Positions 17,089 to 24,697 of a stretch of 64,000 nt of DNA are shown piece by piece. The stretch lies in assembly GCA_905214225.1 (NCBI GenBank), contig CAJMLL010000003.1, forward strand, positions 1 through 64,000. The letters are read 5' to 3'. A model generated the notes under the pieces. It saw only the letters and a program-made list of their open reading frames with translations. It had not been told where the DNA came from and did no database searches. Source of the stretch: an uncultured bacterium. GTDB taxonomy: Bacteria; Bacillota; Clostridia; Peptostreptococcales; Anaerovoracaceae. The translations under genes and the position numbers were made by a program. Each line of letters starts with the position of its first letter. The stretch's first letter is position 1.

Positions 17089-17252
17089 TTGGACTTCACG
17101 CCCCGGCAGAATTATCACTGGCAGCCAGCAACTGCTCTATGAGATGTCCCCCCCGGCAGTATTACGGCTGTCGTACACCTTCCAGGTTGTGAAATATCCG
17201 TATTCCGCCAGTTTTACATGGCATTCATCCGGAACCCCGTTATCTGCTGCCT

Positions 17253-18188
17253 TTAGAGCCTGCCTTCCTGCCGCGCCCGCTGGAATTTCTCCTTGTTCTC
17301 GTCGACGATCGTGAAACCTCTGCCATTGACCTCCTGCACCATGCTGATGGTAACGAAGGCCGTCGGGTCGATGTCCAGAATCATCTTCTTCACCCGGTTC
17401 ATGTTCTGCAGGGTGGTGACACTGCTGATCATCTCCATGTCATGCTTCAGCATGCCGGACCGGCCGTGCAGCAGAGTTGCGCCGACGCCGAGATTGAGCA
17501 GTTCGTCCAGAACCTCCTCCGTTTTCGAGGAATAGATCTGAAACTGGACGAGTCCGCTGCCCATGAGAATGATTTTCTGGGAAACCATTGAATAGATGAA
17601 GACCATGAGAATCGCCAGAATCAGGTCTGTTACACTGGCGTTGAAGAACTGCAGCAGCAGAATGATTGAGTCCTGAATATACATAACCGGACCGATTTTG
17701 GTTCCGATTTTTTTATGCAGAATCAGCGGCAGAACGTCGCTTCCGCCCATGCTCCGGCCCGCGCGCAGAATGATGCCCAGACCGATGCCCATCAGCGCTC
17801 CGCTTGCGATCGCCGCAATCAGGGGATCCTGCACCAGATGGGCATTTTTAAAGCCCATGCGCGTGAACAGCGCCAGGAACATAGGATAACTCAGACTTCC
17901 CAGCACGATCGAGGCGGCATACCTTCTCCCCAGACAAAAACGAGCTGCAAGAAGAAGCACGACATTAAAAAACAAAACCAGGGCGGAAAGTGGAATCTGT
18001 GGAAGAAAGTGATTGGTAATCACTCCGAGTCCCGTCGATCCGCCGATGAGAATATGATAGGGGAGCGCAAAAGCGATCGTCGCAAAGGTTGTAACCGCAA
18101 CTCCTGCGAGGATAACGGCGATCGTCCCGATCTCTTTTAGAATTCTGCCCTTTTTTGCTAACTGTGTAGTCTGGATTTTATTCCCCAT
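17253..18188 (-). CDS. YitT family membrane protein (DUF161/DUF2179)
   Basis: A 311-residue protein. Residues about 20-200 hold five or six membrane segments with the YitT signatures FALPYHILIGGSTGLGVI, GLGIILRAGRSMGGSDVLP and IIYSMVSQKII-like (FIYSMVSQKIILMGSG). Residues about 215-290 form the soluble DUF2179 domain, with GVGATLLHGRSGM and PTAFVTISMVQEVNGRGF. The family is widespread in Firmicutes and of unknown transport role. I prefer the ATG at 18188 (AGGGGC upstream). The frame is open to 18329, but that part is hydrophilic, lacks a ribosome-binding site and is unlike family N-termini. A stand-alone leftward gene. Confidence 0.85.
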   Translation of the reverse strand: MGNKIQTTQLAKKGRILKEIGTIAVILAGVAVTTFATIAFALPYHILIGGSTGLGVITNHFLPQIPLSALVLFFNVVLLLAARFCLGRRYAASIVLGSLSYPMFLALFTRMGFKNAHLVQDPLIAAIASGALMGIGLGIILRAGRSMGGSDVLPLILHKKIGTKIGPVMYIQDSIILLLQFFNASVTDLILAILMVFIYSMVSQKIILMGSGLVQFQIYSSKTEEVLDELLNLGVGATLLHGRSGMLKHDMEMISSVTTLQNMNRVKKMILDIDPTAFVTISMVQEVNGRGFTIVDENKEKFQRARQEGRL

Positions 18189-18374
18189 TGTCTGCCCCTC
18201 ATTGTCTGTTGTCTGTAATCTGATTCTCTCAGCATTTTCAGAAGGATGCTGCCTGCCTGTTTCCCGGATTTTGTTTCTGGTCGTGTCCACAGGCGGCGGG
18301 CTGGAAGTATGCTTCTGCACATACATCACGTGTATATATAATCAAGCGAGAATATTCAGCCTTTTAACCGGGGC

Positions 18375-18399
18375 ATAGGTGTCTGGAAAAGACACCTAT
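18375..18399. other. Short perfect hairpin between two leftward genes
   Basis: ATAGGTGTCT (18375-18384) and AGACACCTAT (18390-18399) form a 10-bp stem with a 5-base loop. There is no adjacent T-run on either strand, so it is not a standard terminator; it could be an operator. Confidence 0.45.
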
Positions 18400-18541
18400 A
18401 CCACTGATCAGCATTATAAAATCTCGTCTGTTAATAATTATACAACAATGCAGAGGGCGGGAAAAGAGAAAGCCGGGGTATAAAATTAATATTTTTAATA
18501 TCCGTGATCAGTTATTATGCGATTTTATATATCTTCAGCTT

Positions 18542-20236
18542 TTACTTGATAAACAGGCTGATGACGGATTTTACTCTGCTGGAGCTGTCGTATTTCAGGA
18601 TAATATTGACGAAATCCTGCGTTGTGGCCTGCTTCAGGCAGTAAGTGCTGTAGTACTCCTGCATTGCGCTGTAGAACTTCTGCGAACCCATGGTCACATA
18701 GAGATAACGGAGGAAATTGTCGCCGTAATCGTAGGGAACCATGGAAGAAGGCTCGTCTTTCGGGAACTTATTTACCGGAATATTGATGCAGGTCTTCTTT
18801 TTCTTCTTCAGCTGGGCATTCATTTCCTTAATCGTGTCTTTCTTAAAGGACTTGCGGAGTTTCGCGGTCTGGCCCGGGCTCTGCTCGAGTTTATCCACGT
18901 AAGCTGTGCTCGGGGCGCCGCTCATGTCGTAGGTAACGTTCTGCAGGAAGCTTGCAAAACCCTCATCCAGCCAGGCTTCATTGTATTCATCGTTTCCGAC
19001 AGCTGCGTAAAACCACTGATGGCCGATTTCGTGGGAAACGTCATCCTGAATCGCGTAGAAGTCGCACATATTCTGCTTCTTTGCCTGATATTCCGAAGAG
19101 CCGTTGATCATGATCAGGCCCGGATACTCCATGCCGCCGAAGCCGACGCCGAACAGGCATTCCACCATATCCAGCTCATCGTAGGGATAAGCGCCGATGT
19201 TTTTCGTGTACTGGGCGATGCTGTCCTGCGCCACCATCTTGCAGACTTTGTTGTACAGAGCCATAAACTTCGTTTTCTTGTACTTATTCGGGAAGTAGTA
19301 ATTATTTACTGTAATTCCCTTGATATTATAACTCTGTTTTTTATATGCATTGCTGGCACAGATGGCCATGTCGCGGACGTTTTCCGCATGAATCGTGGTG
19401 GTGCCATTCTCAGTGCTGCTTTTTCCAGTGGAAGCGACAACGTAATCCGCCGGCGCGTGGAAAGTGACATCGTAATTTGCAACGGCGCTGTTGCGGTTTT
19501 CCCCATCGTCGTAGTATGGGTGAACAATCCATTTTCCATTGCGATAATCGCTCAGGCAGGGGAAACAGAAGGACAGGTTATACAGGGTTTTGCCGCCGGT
19601 CAGATTCGTATAGCCGAAGCGGTCCTCACGCTTCGGAACAGAGGTCTTCACCCGGATCGTCACATCCGTGGAATCTCCTTGTGATAACTTTTTGTCCCCA
19701 AGGTCGACGTAGAGGTCGCTGGCATCGCTCCCTTTCTTATACGACAAAGCCTGCCCGCCAAGGGAAATACTCTGGACGGTGGTCTGCGCACTCTTCTTCA
19801 CGTCCGCGGAATAATTCTTCCGGTCGAACTTCAGATAGCCGTTCGCGATGTTGACGATGCAGAGCTGGGAAATCGTCCCGCTGCTGTTATTGACCACGTG
19901 CATGGTGACGGTTTCTGTGAGAGTCTTCGCCTTCGTGTTCAGGGATGCATCGATGGTGTAATGCGTGGCTTTCACCTGTGGATCTGTGTTCGCAGAAGCG
20001 GCGGAATCTCCGGTATTTCCCGGGTTAGCCGTGTTTACTGTAAGTCCTGCGGAAGAGCCGTTCTTCTCTGCAGCCGCGACATTCAGCGTCTGCGTGACCT
20101 GCGCGGAGGCAGAGCCTGCAGAGTTTTCAGATGCAGCAAAAGCCGGAAGCGGCGCCGCCATCAGCCCTGCCGACAGCGTAAGGGCAAGCAGCGCCGGGAT
20201 CAGGCGGTGAATGTGATGTTTATTTATCGTTTTCAT
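18542..20236 (-). CDS. Secreted M1 family (aminopeptidase N-like) metallopeptidase
   Basis: A 564-residue protein with a signal peptide (hydrophobic core LIPALLALTLSAGLMAA, cleavage near AFA-A) and a Ser/Ala/Asn-rich linker to about residue 85. The M1 N-terminal beta domain follows, then the catalytic domain with GGMEYPGLIM (equivalent of the GxMEN motif) and the zinc site HEIGHQWF about residue 401, with the third ligand in NEAWLDEGFASFLQ. The large C-terminal helical domain of classical PepN is missing; the protein ends about 120 residues after the zinc site, as in short bacterial M1 enzymes. It is presumably extracellular and releases N-terminal residues from peptides. The ATG at 20236 follows AAAGGAATAGAGG. 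Monocistronic. Confidence 0.88.
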   Translation of the reverse strand: MKTINKHHIHRLIPALLALTLSAGLMAAPLPAFAASENSAGSASAQVTQTLNVAAAEKNGSSAGLTVNTANPGNTGDSAASANTDPQVKATHYTIDASLNTKAKTLTETVTMHVVNNSSGTISQLCIVNIANGYLKFDRKNYSADVKKSAQTTVQSISLGGQALSYKKGSDASDLYVDLGDKKLSQGDSTDVTIRVKTSVPKREDRFGYTNLTGGKTLYNLSFCFPCLSDYRNGKWIVHPYYDDGENRNSAVANYDVTFHAPADYVVASTGKSSTENGTTTIHAENVRDMAICASNAYKKQSYNIKGITVNNYYFPNKYKKTKFMALYNKVCKMVAQDSIAQYTKNIGAYPYDELDMVECLFGVGFGGMEYPGLIMINGSSEYQAKKQNMCDFYAIQDDVSHEIGHQWFYAAVGNDEYNEAWLDEGFASFLQNVTYDMSGAPSTAYVDKLEQSPGQTAKLRKSFKKDTIKEMNAQLKKKKKTCINIPVNKFPKDEPSSMVPYDYGDNFLRYLYVTMGSQKFYSAMQEYYSTYCLKQATTQDFVNIILKYDSSSRVKSVISLFIK

Positions 20237-20409
20237 TCCTCTATTCCTTTCATGAAAGCTGCAGAGAAGCACGCTGCAGACAGTACGAGTATTCTGATGA
20301 ACTAAGTATAGCGGATTTTCATGACAAAGGGAGACTGTTTAAGGAGATATAAGGAGAAATAAGAAATGTTAAGAAACGGGGAGTTAAGGAGAGTTGCGAA
20401 GGGATTGAA

Positions 20410-20422
20410 GTATACAGTATAC
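20410..20422. repeat. Perfect GTATACAGTATAC palindrome
   Basis: A perfect copy of the recurrent 13-bp palindrome, in the divergent spacer between the M1 peptidase and the metallocluster operon. Confidence 0.6.
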
Positions 20423-20543
20423 CTGAAATCATGCACCAAGTGTACTAGAGCATGTACAATAAGTCCTGCCAACGGTCGGGATTTCCTGCAGCCTCCCGAC
20501 ACCATCCGGGAATGGGAATTCCCTGTGTCAGGCCGGGAATACG

Positions 20544-20552
20544 TGGTATAAT
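20544..20552 (+). promoter_or_regulatory. Extended -10 promoter before the metallocluster operon
   Basis: TGG followed by TATAAT (20547-20552) is an extended -10. No good -35 is seen. It lies 234 bases before the first gene of the operon, leaving room for a regulatory leader. Confidence 0.55.
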
Positions 20553-20648
20553 AGAAGCACATGAGTGAAAGGCCTGACTGTAAAGCAGCATTTCTGAGCG
20601 GAAAGGTGTGCAGCGCAGATCGCGCATGCAGGAATAATAATGTGAAGC

Positions 20649-20714
20649 AGCTCTTTCGGCAGACCGCAGGGACAGAAAACCCGCGAAGTTCATGCAGAAA
20701 GAGCTTTTGTTTTC
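20649..20714 (+). terminator. Terminator-like hairpin inside the operon leader (attenuator candidate)
   Basis: AGCTCTTTC (20649-20657) pairs with GAAAGAGCT (20697-20705), followed by TTTTGTTTTCC. The 39-base interior has its own CGC-A-GGG/CCCGCG helix. It lies between the promoter and the first gene, so transcription must pass it, as in attenuation or a riboswitch. Confidence 0.55.
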
Positions 20715-20785
20715 CGGCGGGGCCGGGTAACGGCCTGATGCCGGCTGAAGAACGCGCAGGACTGCGCAGAAAGGCAGGAAAAGAA

Positions 20786-21040
20786 ATGGAAGACACGAAG
20801 AGACTGGGAATCGTAGGAATCGTTGTATCGGATCTGGCAAGTGCGGATCAGGTGAATGAGGTTATTCACGATCATAATGATATCGTGGTTGCCAGAATGG
20901 GAATTCCGTATAAAGAGAGAAATGTTTCCGTCATTTCCCTTCTGATTGACGGTGAGCAGGACGCTATCAACGCGCTGACCGGCGAGCTGGGAAAGATTAA
21001 GGATGTCAGTGCCAAGGCGATGCTGAATAAGATGAAATAG
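20786..21040 (+). CDS. TM1266-like putative iron-only hydrogenase system regulator
   Basis: An 84-residue ACT-like protein: LGIVGIVVSDLASADQVNEV, then IVVARMGIPYKERNVSVISL and ALTGELGKIKDVSAKAML. It matches the small TM1266 family annotated as a putative regulator of the iron-only hydrogenase system and normally found beside hydE/hydF/hydG. Here it is 5 kb away from hydF and instead heads the nitrogenase-like/hyp operon, which is unusual. I chose the ATG at 20786 after GGCAGGAAAAGAA; the frame is open from 20561, but that part is leader sequence containing the attenuator hairpin. Ligand and target are unknown. Confidence 0.78.
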   Translation: MEDTKRLGIVGIVVSDLASADQVNEVIHDHNDIVVARMGIPYKERNVSVISLLIDGEQDAINALTGELGKIKDVSAKAMLNKMK

Positions 21041-21061
21041 GCGGAAAGCAGGTCAGAAGAA

Positions 21062-21151
21062 ACGGATGGCGCGCAGAAATACAGCAGAGAGGAACGGCTG
21101 ACAGATGGCGGATGGCTGTATGGGAAGCCGGTTTTCTGCGCTGCCATCCGT
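21062..21151 (+). ncRNA. Structured leader element before the first nitrogenase-like H gene
   Basis: The arms 21062-21079 and 21133-21151 are complementary over about 18 positions (ACGGATGGCGCGCAGAAA with TTTCTGCGCTGCCATCCGT, one bulge). A second stem TACAGC/GCTGTA nests inside. The closing helix ends about 28 bases before the start codon, next to the ribosome-binding site GGGGAGGA. This could be a riboswitch, a processing site or an RNA stabiliser; no known family was recognised. Confidence 0.5.
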
Positions 21152-21179
21152 ATAAAATGAAAACGGGGAGGATCAGAAT

Positions 21180-21965
21180 ATGTTGAAAATTGCAGTGTAT
21201 GGAAAGGGCGGAATCGGTAAGTCGACGATGACGAGCAACTTGTCGGCGGCTTTTTCTGTGCTGGGAAAGCGGGTGATTCAGATCGGCTGCGACCCGAAGG
21301 CGGATTCCACAATCGACCTGCTCGGGGGAAAGCCTCTGGAGCCGGTCATGAATTTCATGCGCGCCTACGATCAGGATCCTTCCCTGGATCAGATCATGAA
21401 AATCGGCTTTGGCGGGGTGCGCTGCCTGGAAACGGGCGGACCGACGCCGGGTCTTGGATGCGCGGGCCGTGGAATTATCTCCACCTTCAAGCTTCTGGAA
21501 GATCTGGAGCTTTTTGAGAAGGAAAAGCCGGATATAGTCATGTTCGATGTTCTGGGCGACGTGGTCTGCGGAGGTTTTGCGGCGCCGATCCGTGAGGGCT
21601 ATGCGGATGAGATTCTGATCGTGACCTCCGGCGAGAAAATGGCCCTTTACGCCGCCAACAACATCAACCAGGCCGTGAAGAATTTTGAGGACAGGAGCTA
21701 CGCCAAGGTCCGCGGCATCATTTTAAACCGCAGAAATGTCCCGGATGAGGAAGCAAAAGTCAGGAAATTCGCTGATGAGAACCAGCTTCCGATCGTTGCG
21801 GACATTCCGAGAAGCGACGAGATCAATACCTTTGAAGAGGAAGGAAAGACTGTGATCGAGGGGGACCGCACCCTCCCGATTTCTAAGAAGTTCCTGGATC
21901 TGGCCCGGCTTCTTCTTAAGGATGAAGCGGCAAAAACCGACGTGCAAGAGGGAGGACTGTTTTAA
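21180..21965 (+). CDS. Nitrogenase iron protein-like ATPase (NifH/BchL type), set 1
   Basis: A 261-residue member of the NifH/ChlL/BchL/CfbC family: an ATP-driven [4Fe-4S] reductase that works as a dimer and passes electrons to a component-1 partner. The P-loop is GKGGIGKST (8-16), switch region GCDPKADST (36-44), and the two cluster cysteines C94 ([10 protein letters not shown]) and C130 ([10 protein letters not shown]) are present. It is 10-30 residues shorter at the C-terminus than nitrogenase NifH. True nitrogen fixation is unlikely because nifB, nifE and nifN are absent. ATG with GGGGAGGATCAGAAT upstream. The stop overlaps the next gene by one base (TAATG). It is about as similar to the second H gene at 29798 as paralogues would be, with identical cysteine positions. 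Confidence 0.88.
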   Translation: MLKIAVYGKGGIGKSTMTSNLSAAFSVLGKRVIQIGCDPKADSTIDLLGGKPLEPVMNFMRAYDQDPSLDQIMKIGFGGVRCLETGGPTPGLGCAGRGIISTFKLLEDLELFEKEKPDIVMFDVLGDVVCGGFAAPIREGYADEILIVTSGEKMALYAANNINQAVKNFEDRSYAKVRGIILNRRNVPDEEAKVRKFADENQLPIVADIPRSDEINTFEEEGKTVIEGDRTLPISKKFLDLARLLLKDEAAKTDVQEGGLF

Positions 21966-23407
21966 TGATGAATCTGACGGACAGCGCAGCGCGGACATCT
22001 GGCTGCTGCCATGCAAAAGAGCAGAAACCCTTCTCCATCACCGCAAGGGAACTGGCTGAACGGGGAAAAGACAATATTCCGGACGCCTTTATCCCGAACT
22101 GTCATCTGATTTACAGCAGTCCGGAGACACTGGCATACAACTCGCCGGGCGCGATCGGATTCGGAACCAAGCGTGCGGGTCTGGTCATCCCGGAATCTGT
22201 CATGCTTCTGGTATCCCCGTCCTGCTGCGGCAGAAATTCAACGATCCTGAGCCAGACAGAGGGTTACGCGGAGCGGATGTTCTATCTTCTTCAGAATGAA
22301 ACGGATCTGGTCACGGGACGCCATCTGAAGAAAATTCCGGAGGCTATCCGTGAAATCCTGAAGGTCTGTGATCCAAAGCCGAAAGTCGTCCTGATCTGCA
22401 TCACCTGCACGGACGCACTTCTGGGTACGGATCTTGAACGGATCTGCCGGCAGGCACAGGAAGAAACCGGCGTTCTGGTTGTTCCGAGCTACATGTATGC
22501 TCTGGAACGTGAAGGAGTCCGGCCGCCGATGGTGGCGATCCGCAAGACGATCTATTCGCTCCTTGAGAGGAAAAAAGTACAGCCGGATATGGTCAATCTG
22601 ATGGGATTTTTCTCTCCGCTTGATCCGGAATCCGAGATTTTCCCGCTTTTAGAGAAGGCGGGAATTCACAAAATTAACCAGGTCAGCGCCATGAAGACGC
22701 TGGAAGAATACGGGAAGATGGGCGCGGCCAATTTCAATCTTGTTCTTGATCCTTTGTCCAGATATGCGGCGGAGGACCTGAGAAAACGGCTGAACATGCC
22801 GTATGTAGAGCTGGCAAGGCTCTATGACCCGGACCGGATTCACCACCAGTATCAGCTCTTTGCCGGCGCGCTGGGCATTAAAATGGATGACCGGGCCTGG
22901 TACGAAAAGGCGGCGGAGCGCAGAGATGCGTTTGCGAAAAAATACAGGGGAAAACGCTTTGTGGTTGGTGAAATGGCCAACGCCAATCCTTTTGAGCTGG
23001 CCGCTGCCCTGGTCCGCATGGGTATGGAAGTGCCGATGATTGTCTCCAATCTGACGGAAGCGGAATTTCCCTACATCCGTCAGCTGGCGGAAGAATCTCC
23101 GGACACGGAGATTTACACGGGTATTTCCCCGAGCATGGTGCATTTCCAGGCACCGGATAATATCGATGCGGCCATCGGTAAAGACGCGGCGGCCTACTGC
23201 CCGGACGCGGCCGGTGTGGAGTGGAACGGTGAGAAACAGCCTTACGGCCACAAGGGCGTGATTGACCTTCTGGACGCGCTGGATCAGGCCCTCCAGGAGG
23301 GCGGACATGATGCTCAGGAAAGAAACGAAAAGACCTTTTACGGAAGCGCCCTGCGCGGCGAGGGCGCAGATAAGAGAGCTGCATCCGCGGAAGATCAGCA
23401 GGCATAG
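21965..23407 (+). CDS. Nitrogenase component 1-like protein, D-type, set 1
   Basis: A 480-residue protein of the NifD/NifK/BchN/CfbD superfamily. Likely cofactor cysteines are C46 (IPNCHLIY), C87-C88 (SPSCCGR) and C148 (ICITCTDALLGTDLE); these correspond in order to the three P-cluster cysteines of NifD. TCTDALLGTDLE resembles the ECPIGLIGDDIE region of NifD. I see no equivalent of the FeMo-cofactor His ligand. A conserved stretch FFSPLDPESEI near residue 218 has a counterpart in the second D gene. The C-terminal ~40 residues are hydrophilic and probably disordered. It likely forms a heterotetramer with the K-type protein encoded next. The reaction is unknown: the protein falls in the uncharacterised part of the superfamily. 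Confidence 0.82.
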   Translation: MMNLTDSAARTSGCCHAKEQKPFSITARELAERGKDNIPDAFIPNCHLIYSSPETLAYNSPGAIGFGTKRAGLVIPESVMLLVSPSCCGRNSTILSQTEGYAERMFYLLQNETDLVTGRHLKKIPEAIREILKVCDPKPKVVLICITCTDALLGTDLERICRQAQEETGVLVVPSYMYALEREGVRPPMVAIRKTIYSLLERKKVQPDMVNLMGFFSPLDPESEIFPLLEKAGIHKINQVSAMKTLEEYGKMGAANFNLVLDPLSRYAAEDLRKRLNMPYVELARLYDPDRIHHQYQLFAGALGIKMDDRAWYEKAAERRDAFAKKYRGKRFVVGEMANANPFELAAALVRMGMEVPMIVSNLTEAEFPYIRQLAEESPDTEIYTGISPSMVHFQAPDNIDAAIGKDAAAYCPDAAGVEWNGEKQPYGHKGVIDLLDALDQALQEGGHDAQERNEKTFYGSALRGEGADKRAASAEDQQA

Positions 23408-23427
23408 GAACAGAAAGGAGAGTGGAT

Positions 23428-24645
23428 ATGAAAGGTTTATTCCGGTATTTATCACCGTTTTCGCCAGATCAGTCCGGCGCGGTTTCTGTGCTGTTTGAAC
23501 TGGGCGGAATCATCGTCATTCTGGACGCGGGCGGCTGCACAGGAAATATCTGCGGCTTTGACGAGCCCCGGTGGTTTTCGAAGAAGAGCGCGGTCTATTC
23601 CGCGGGTCTGCGTGATATCGACGCGATTCTGGGAAGAGACGACAAGCTGCTGGGCAAGCTGAAGGATGCGGCGGACACGGTCGATGCGGACTTTATCGCC
23701 CTGGTGGGAACGCCGGTTCCGTCAGTCATTGCCACGGATTACGGCGCCGTCTGCCGTCTCGCGGAGAAGCAGTACGGAATTCCTGCCGTGTATATTGAAA
23801 CCACTGGCATGGACGATTACGACAAGGGGCAGAAGCTCGCTTATGAGCAGATCCTGAAGCTCCTGAAGCGCTGCCGGGACGACCGGAGAAAGGGCCGGGA
23901 TACACCGGCCGCTGCTCTTGCGGCAAAACTCGAGGCGCAGGGAGGAAAATCGGCTGACGGAAAGCCGGCGGCCGAAAAGGAAAAACTGGCATCTGATCAG
24001 AGATTCATCGGCATCTGGGGCGCGACCCCGCTGGATCTTCCGGCAGAGGACAGTGCGCAGGCACTGAGAGAGCGCGTCGCAGACCGGTATCCGGGAACCC
24101 TTCCCGTCACTTACGGTATGGACAGCGGCCTTGCAGAATTGTATTCTGCCCAGAAGGCCGTCCGGAATGTGGTCTGCTCGGTGTCCGGCCTGGAAGCGGC
24201 CAGGGCGCTGGAGAAGATGGGCGTTCCGATGGACGCCGGTTTTTTCCTGGATGATGAAGAGGAAAAAGCTGGAAAAAAGGTCAGCGGGAAACGCGTCCTC
24301 CTGGTGCATCAGCAGATTATGGCCTGCAGCATCCGGGAATGGATGAGGAAAAAATGGCCGGATCTTCAGATCGACTGCGCGTTGTTTTTCCAGATGGATA
24401 AGGCCTTCATGGAAGAAAATGACGTGAAGATGGATTCGGAAAATGACTGGATCGATCTGATTAAGAAAAGAAATTACGATGTGATTGCCGGAGACCCGAT
24501 CTTCAAAAGGGCGATTTCCTTCTGGAATGGAGATTATGTGCCGGCGCCGCAGTACGCGGTTTCCGGAGGTATGTACGCGCCAGATTCGGATGAGGCATAC
24601 TGGGAAAATCTGAAGAAGGGCCTTGCAGAGGCTGTGGAAAAGTAG
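23428..24645 (+). CDS. Nitrogenase component 1-like protein, K-type, set 1
   Basis: A 405-residue component-1 homologue, paired with the D-type gene before it. The N-terminus LSPFSPDQSGAVSVLFELGG leads into DAGGCTGNICGFDEPRW, where C37 is the only clear equivalent of the NifK P-cluster cysteines; C42 is extra. The region equivalent to NifK C153 reads LVGTPVPSVIATDYG, without a cysteine. The cofactor bridge must therefore be asymmetric, unlike nitrogenase. An Ala/Lys/Glu-rich insertion spans about residues 150-185. ATG at 23428 chosen because AAGGAG is 7 bases upstream; a GTG six bases earlier sits too close. Paralogue of the gene at 32154, sharing GG-C, DEPRW and the GTP/TDY segments. Confidence 0.8.
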   Translation: MKGLFRYLSPFSPDQSGAVSVLFELGGIIVILDAGGCTGNICGFDEPRWFSKKSAVYSAGLRDIDAILGRDDKLLGKLKDAADTVDADFIALVGTPVPSVIATDYGAVCRLAEKQYGIPAVYIETTGMDDYDKGQKLAYEQILKLLKRCRDDRRKGRDTPAAALAAKLEAQGGKSADGKPAAEKEKLASDQRFIGIWGATPLDLPAEDSAQALRERVADRYPGTLPVTYGMDSGLAELYSAQKAVRNVVCSVSGLEAARALEKMGVPMDAGFFLDDEEEKAGKKVSGKRVLLVHQQIMACSIREWMRKKWPDLQIDCALFFQMDKAFMEENDVKMDSENDWIDLIKKRNYDVIAGDPIFKRAISFWNGDYVPAPQYAVSGGMYAPDSDEAYWENLKKGLAEAVEK

Positions 24646-24697
24646 ATTGTCAGACTTTGGAACAGGATCGAGAGGAAAACGGAGAAAGGACAGGTCC

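Noticed and set aside
20680-20750. Possible fluoride-riboswitch-like GGCCTGATGCCGG
   Set aside because: The 5' GGNGATG partner and pseudoknot arrangement are missing.
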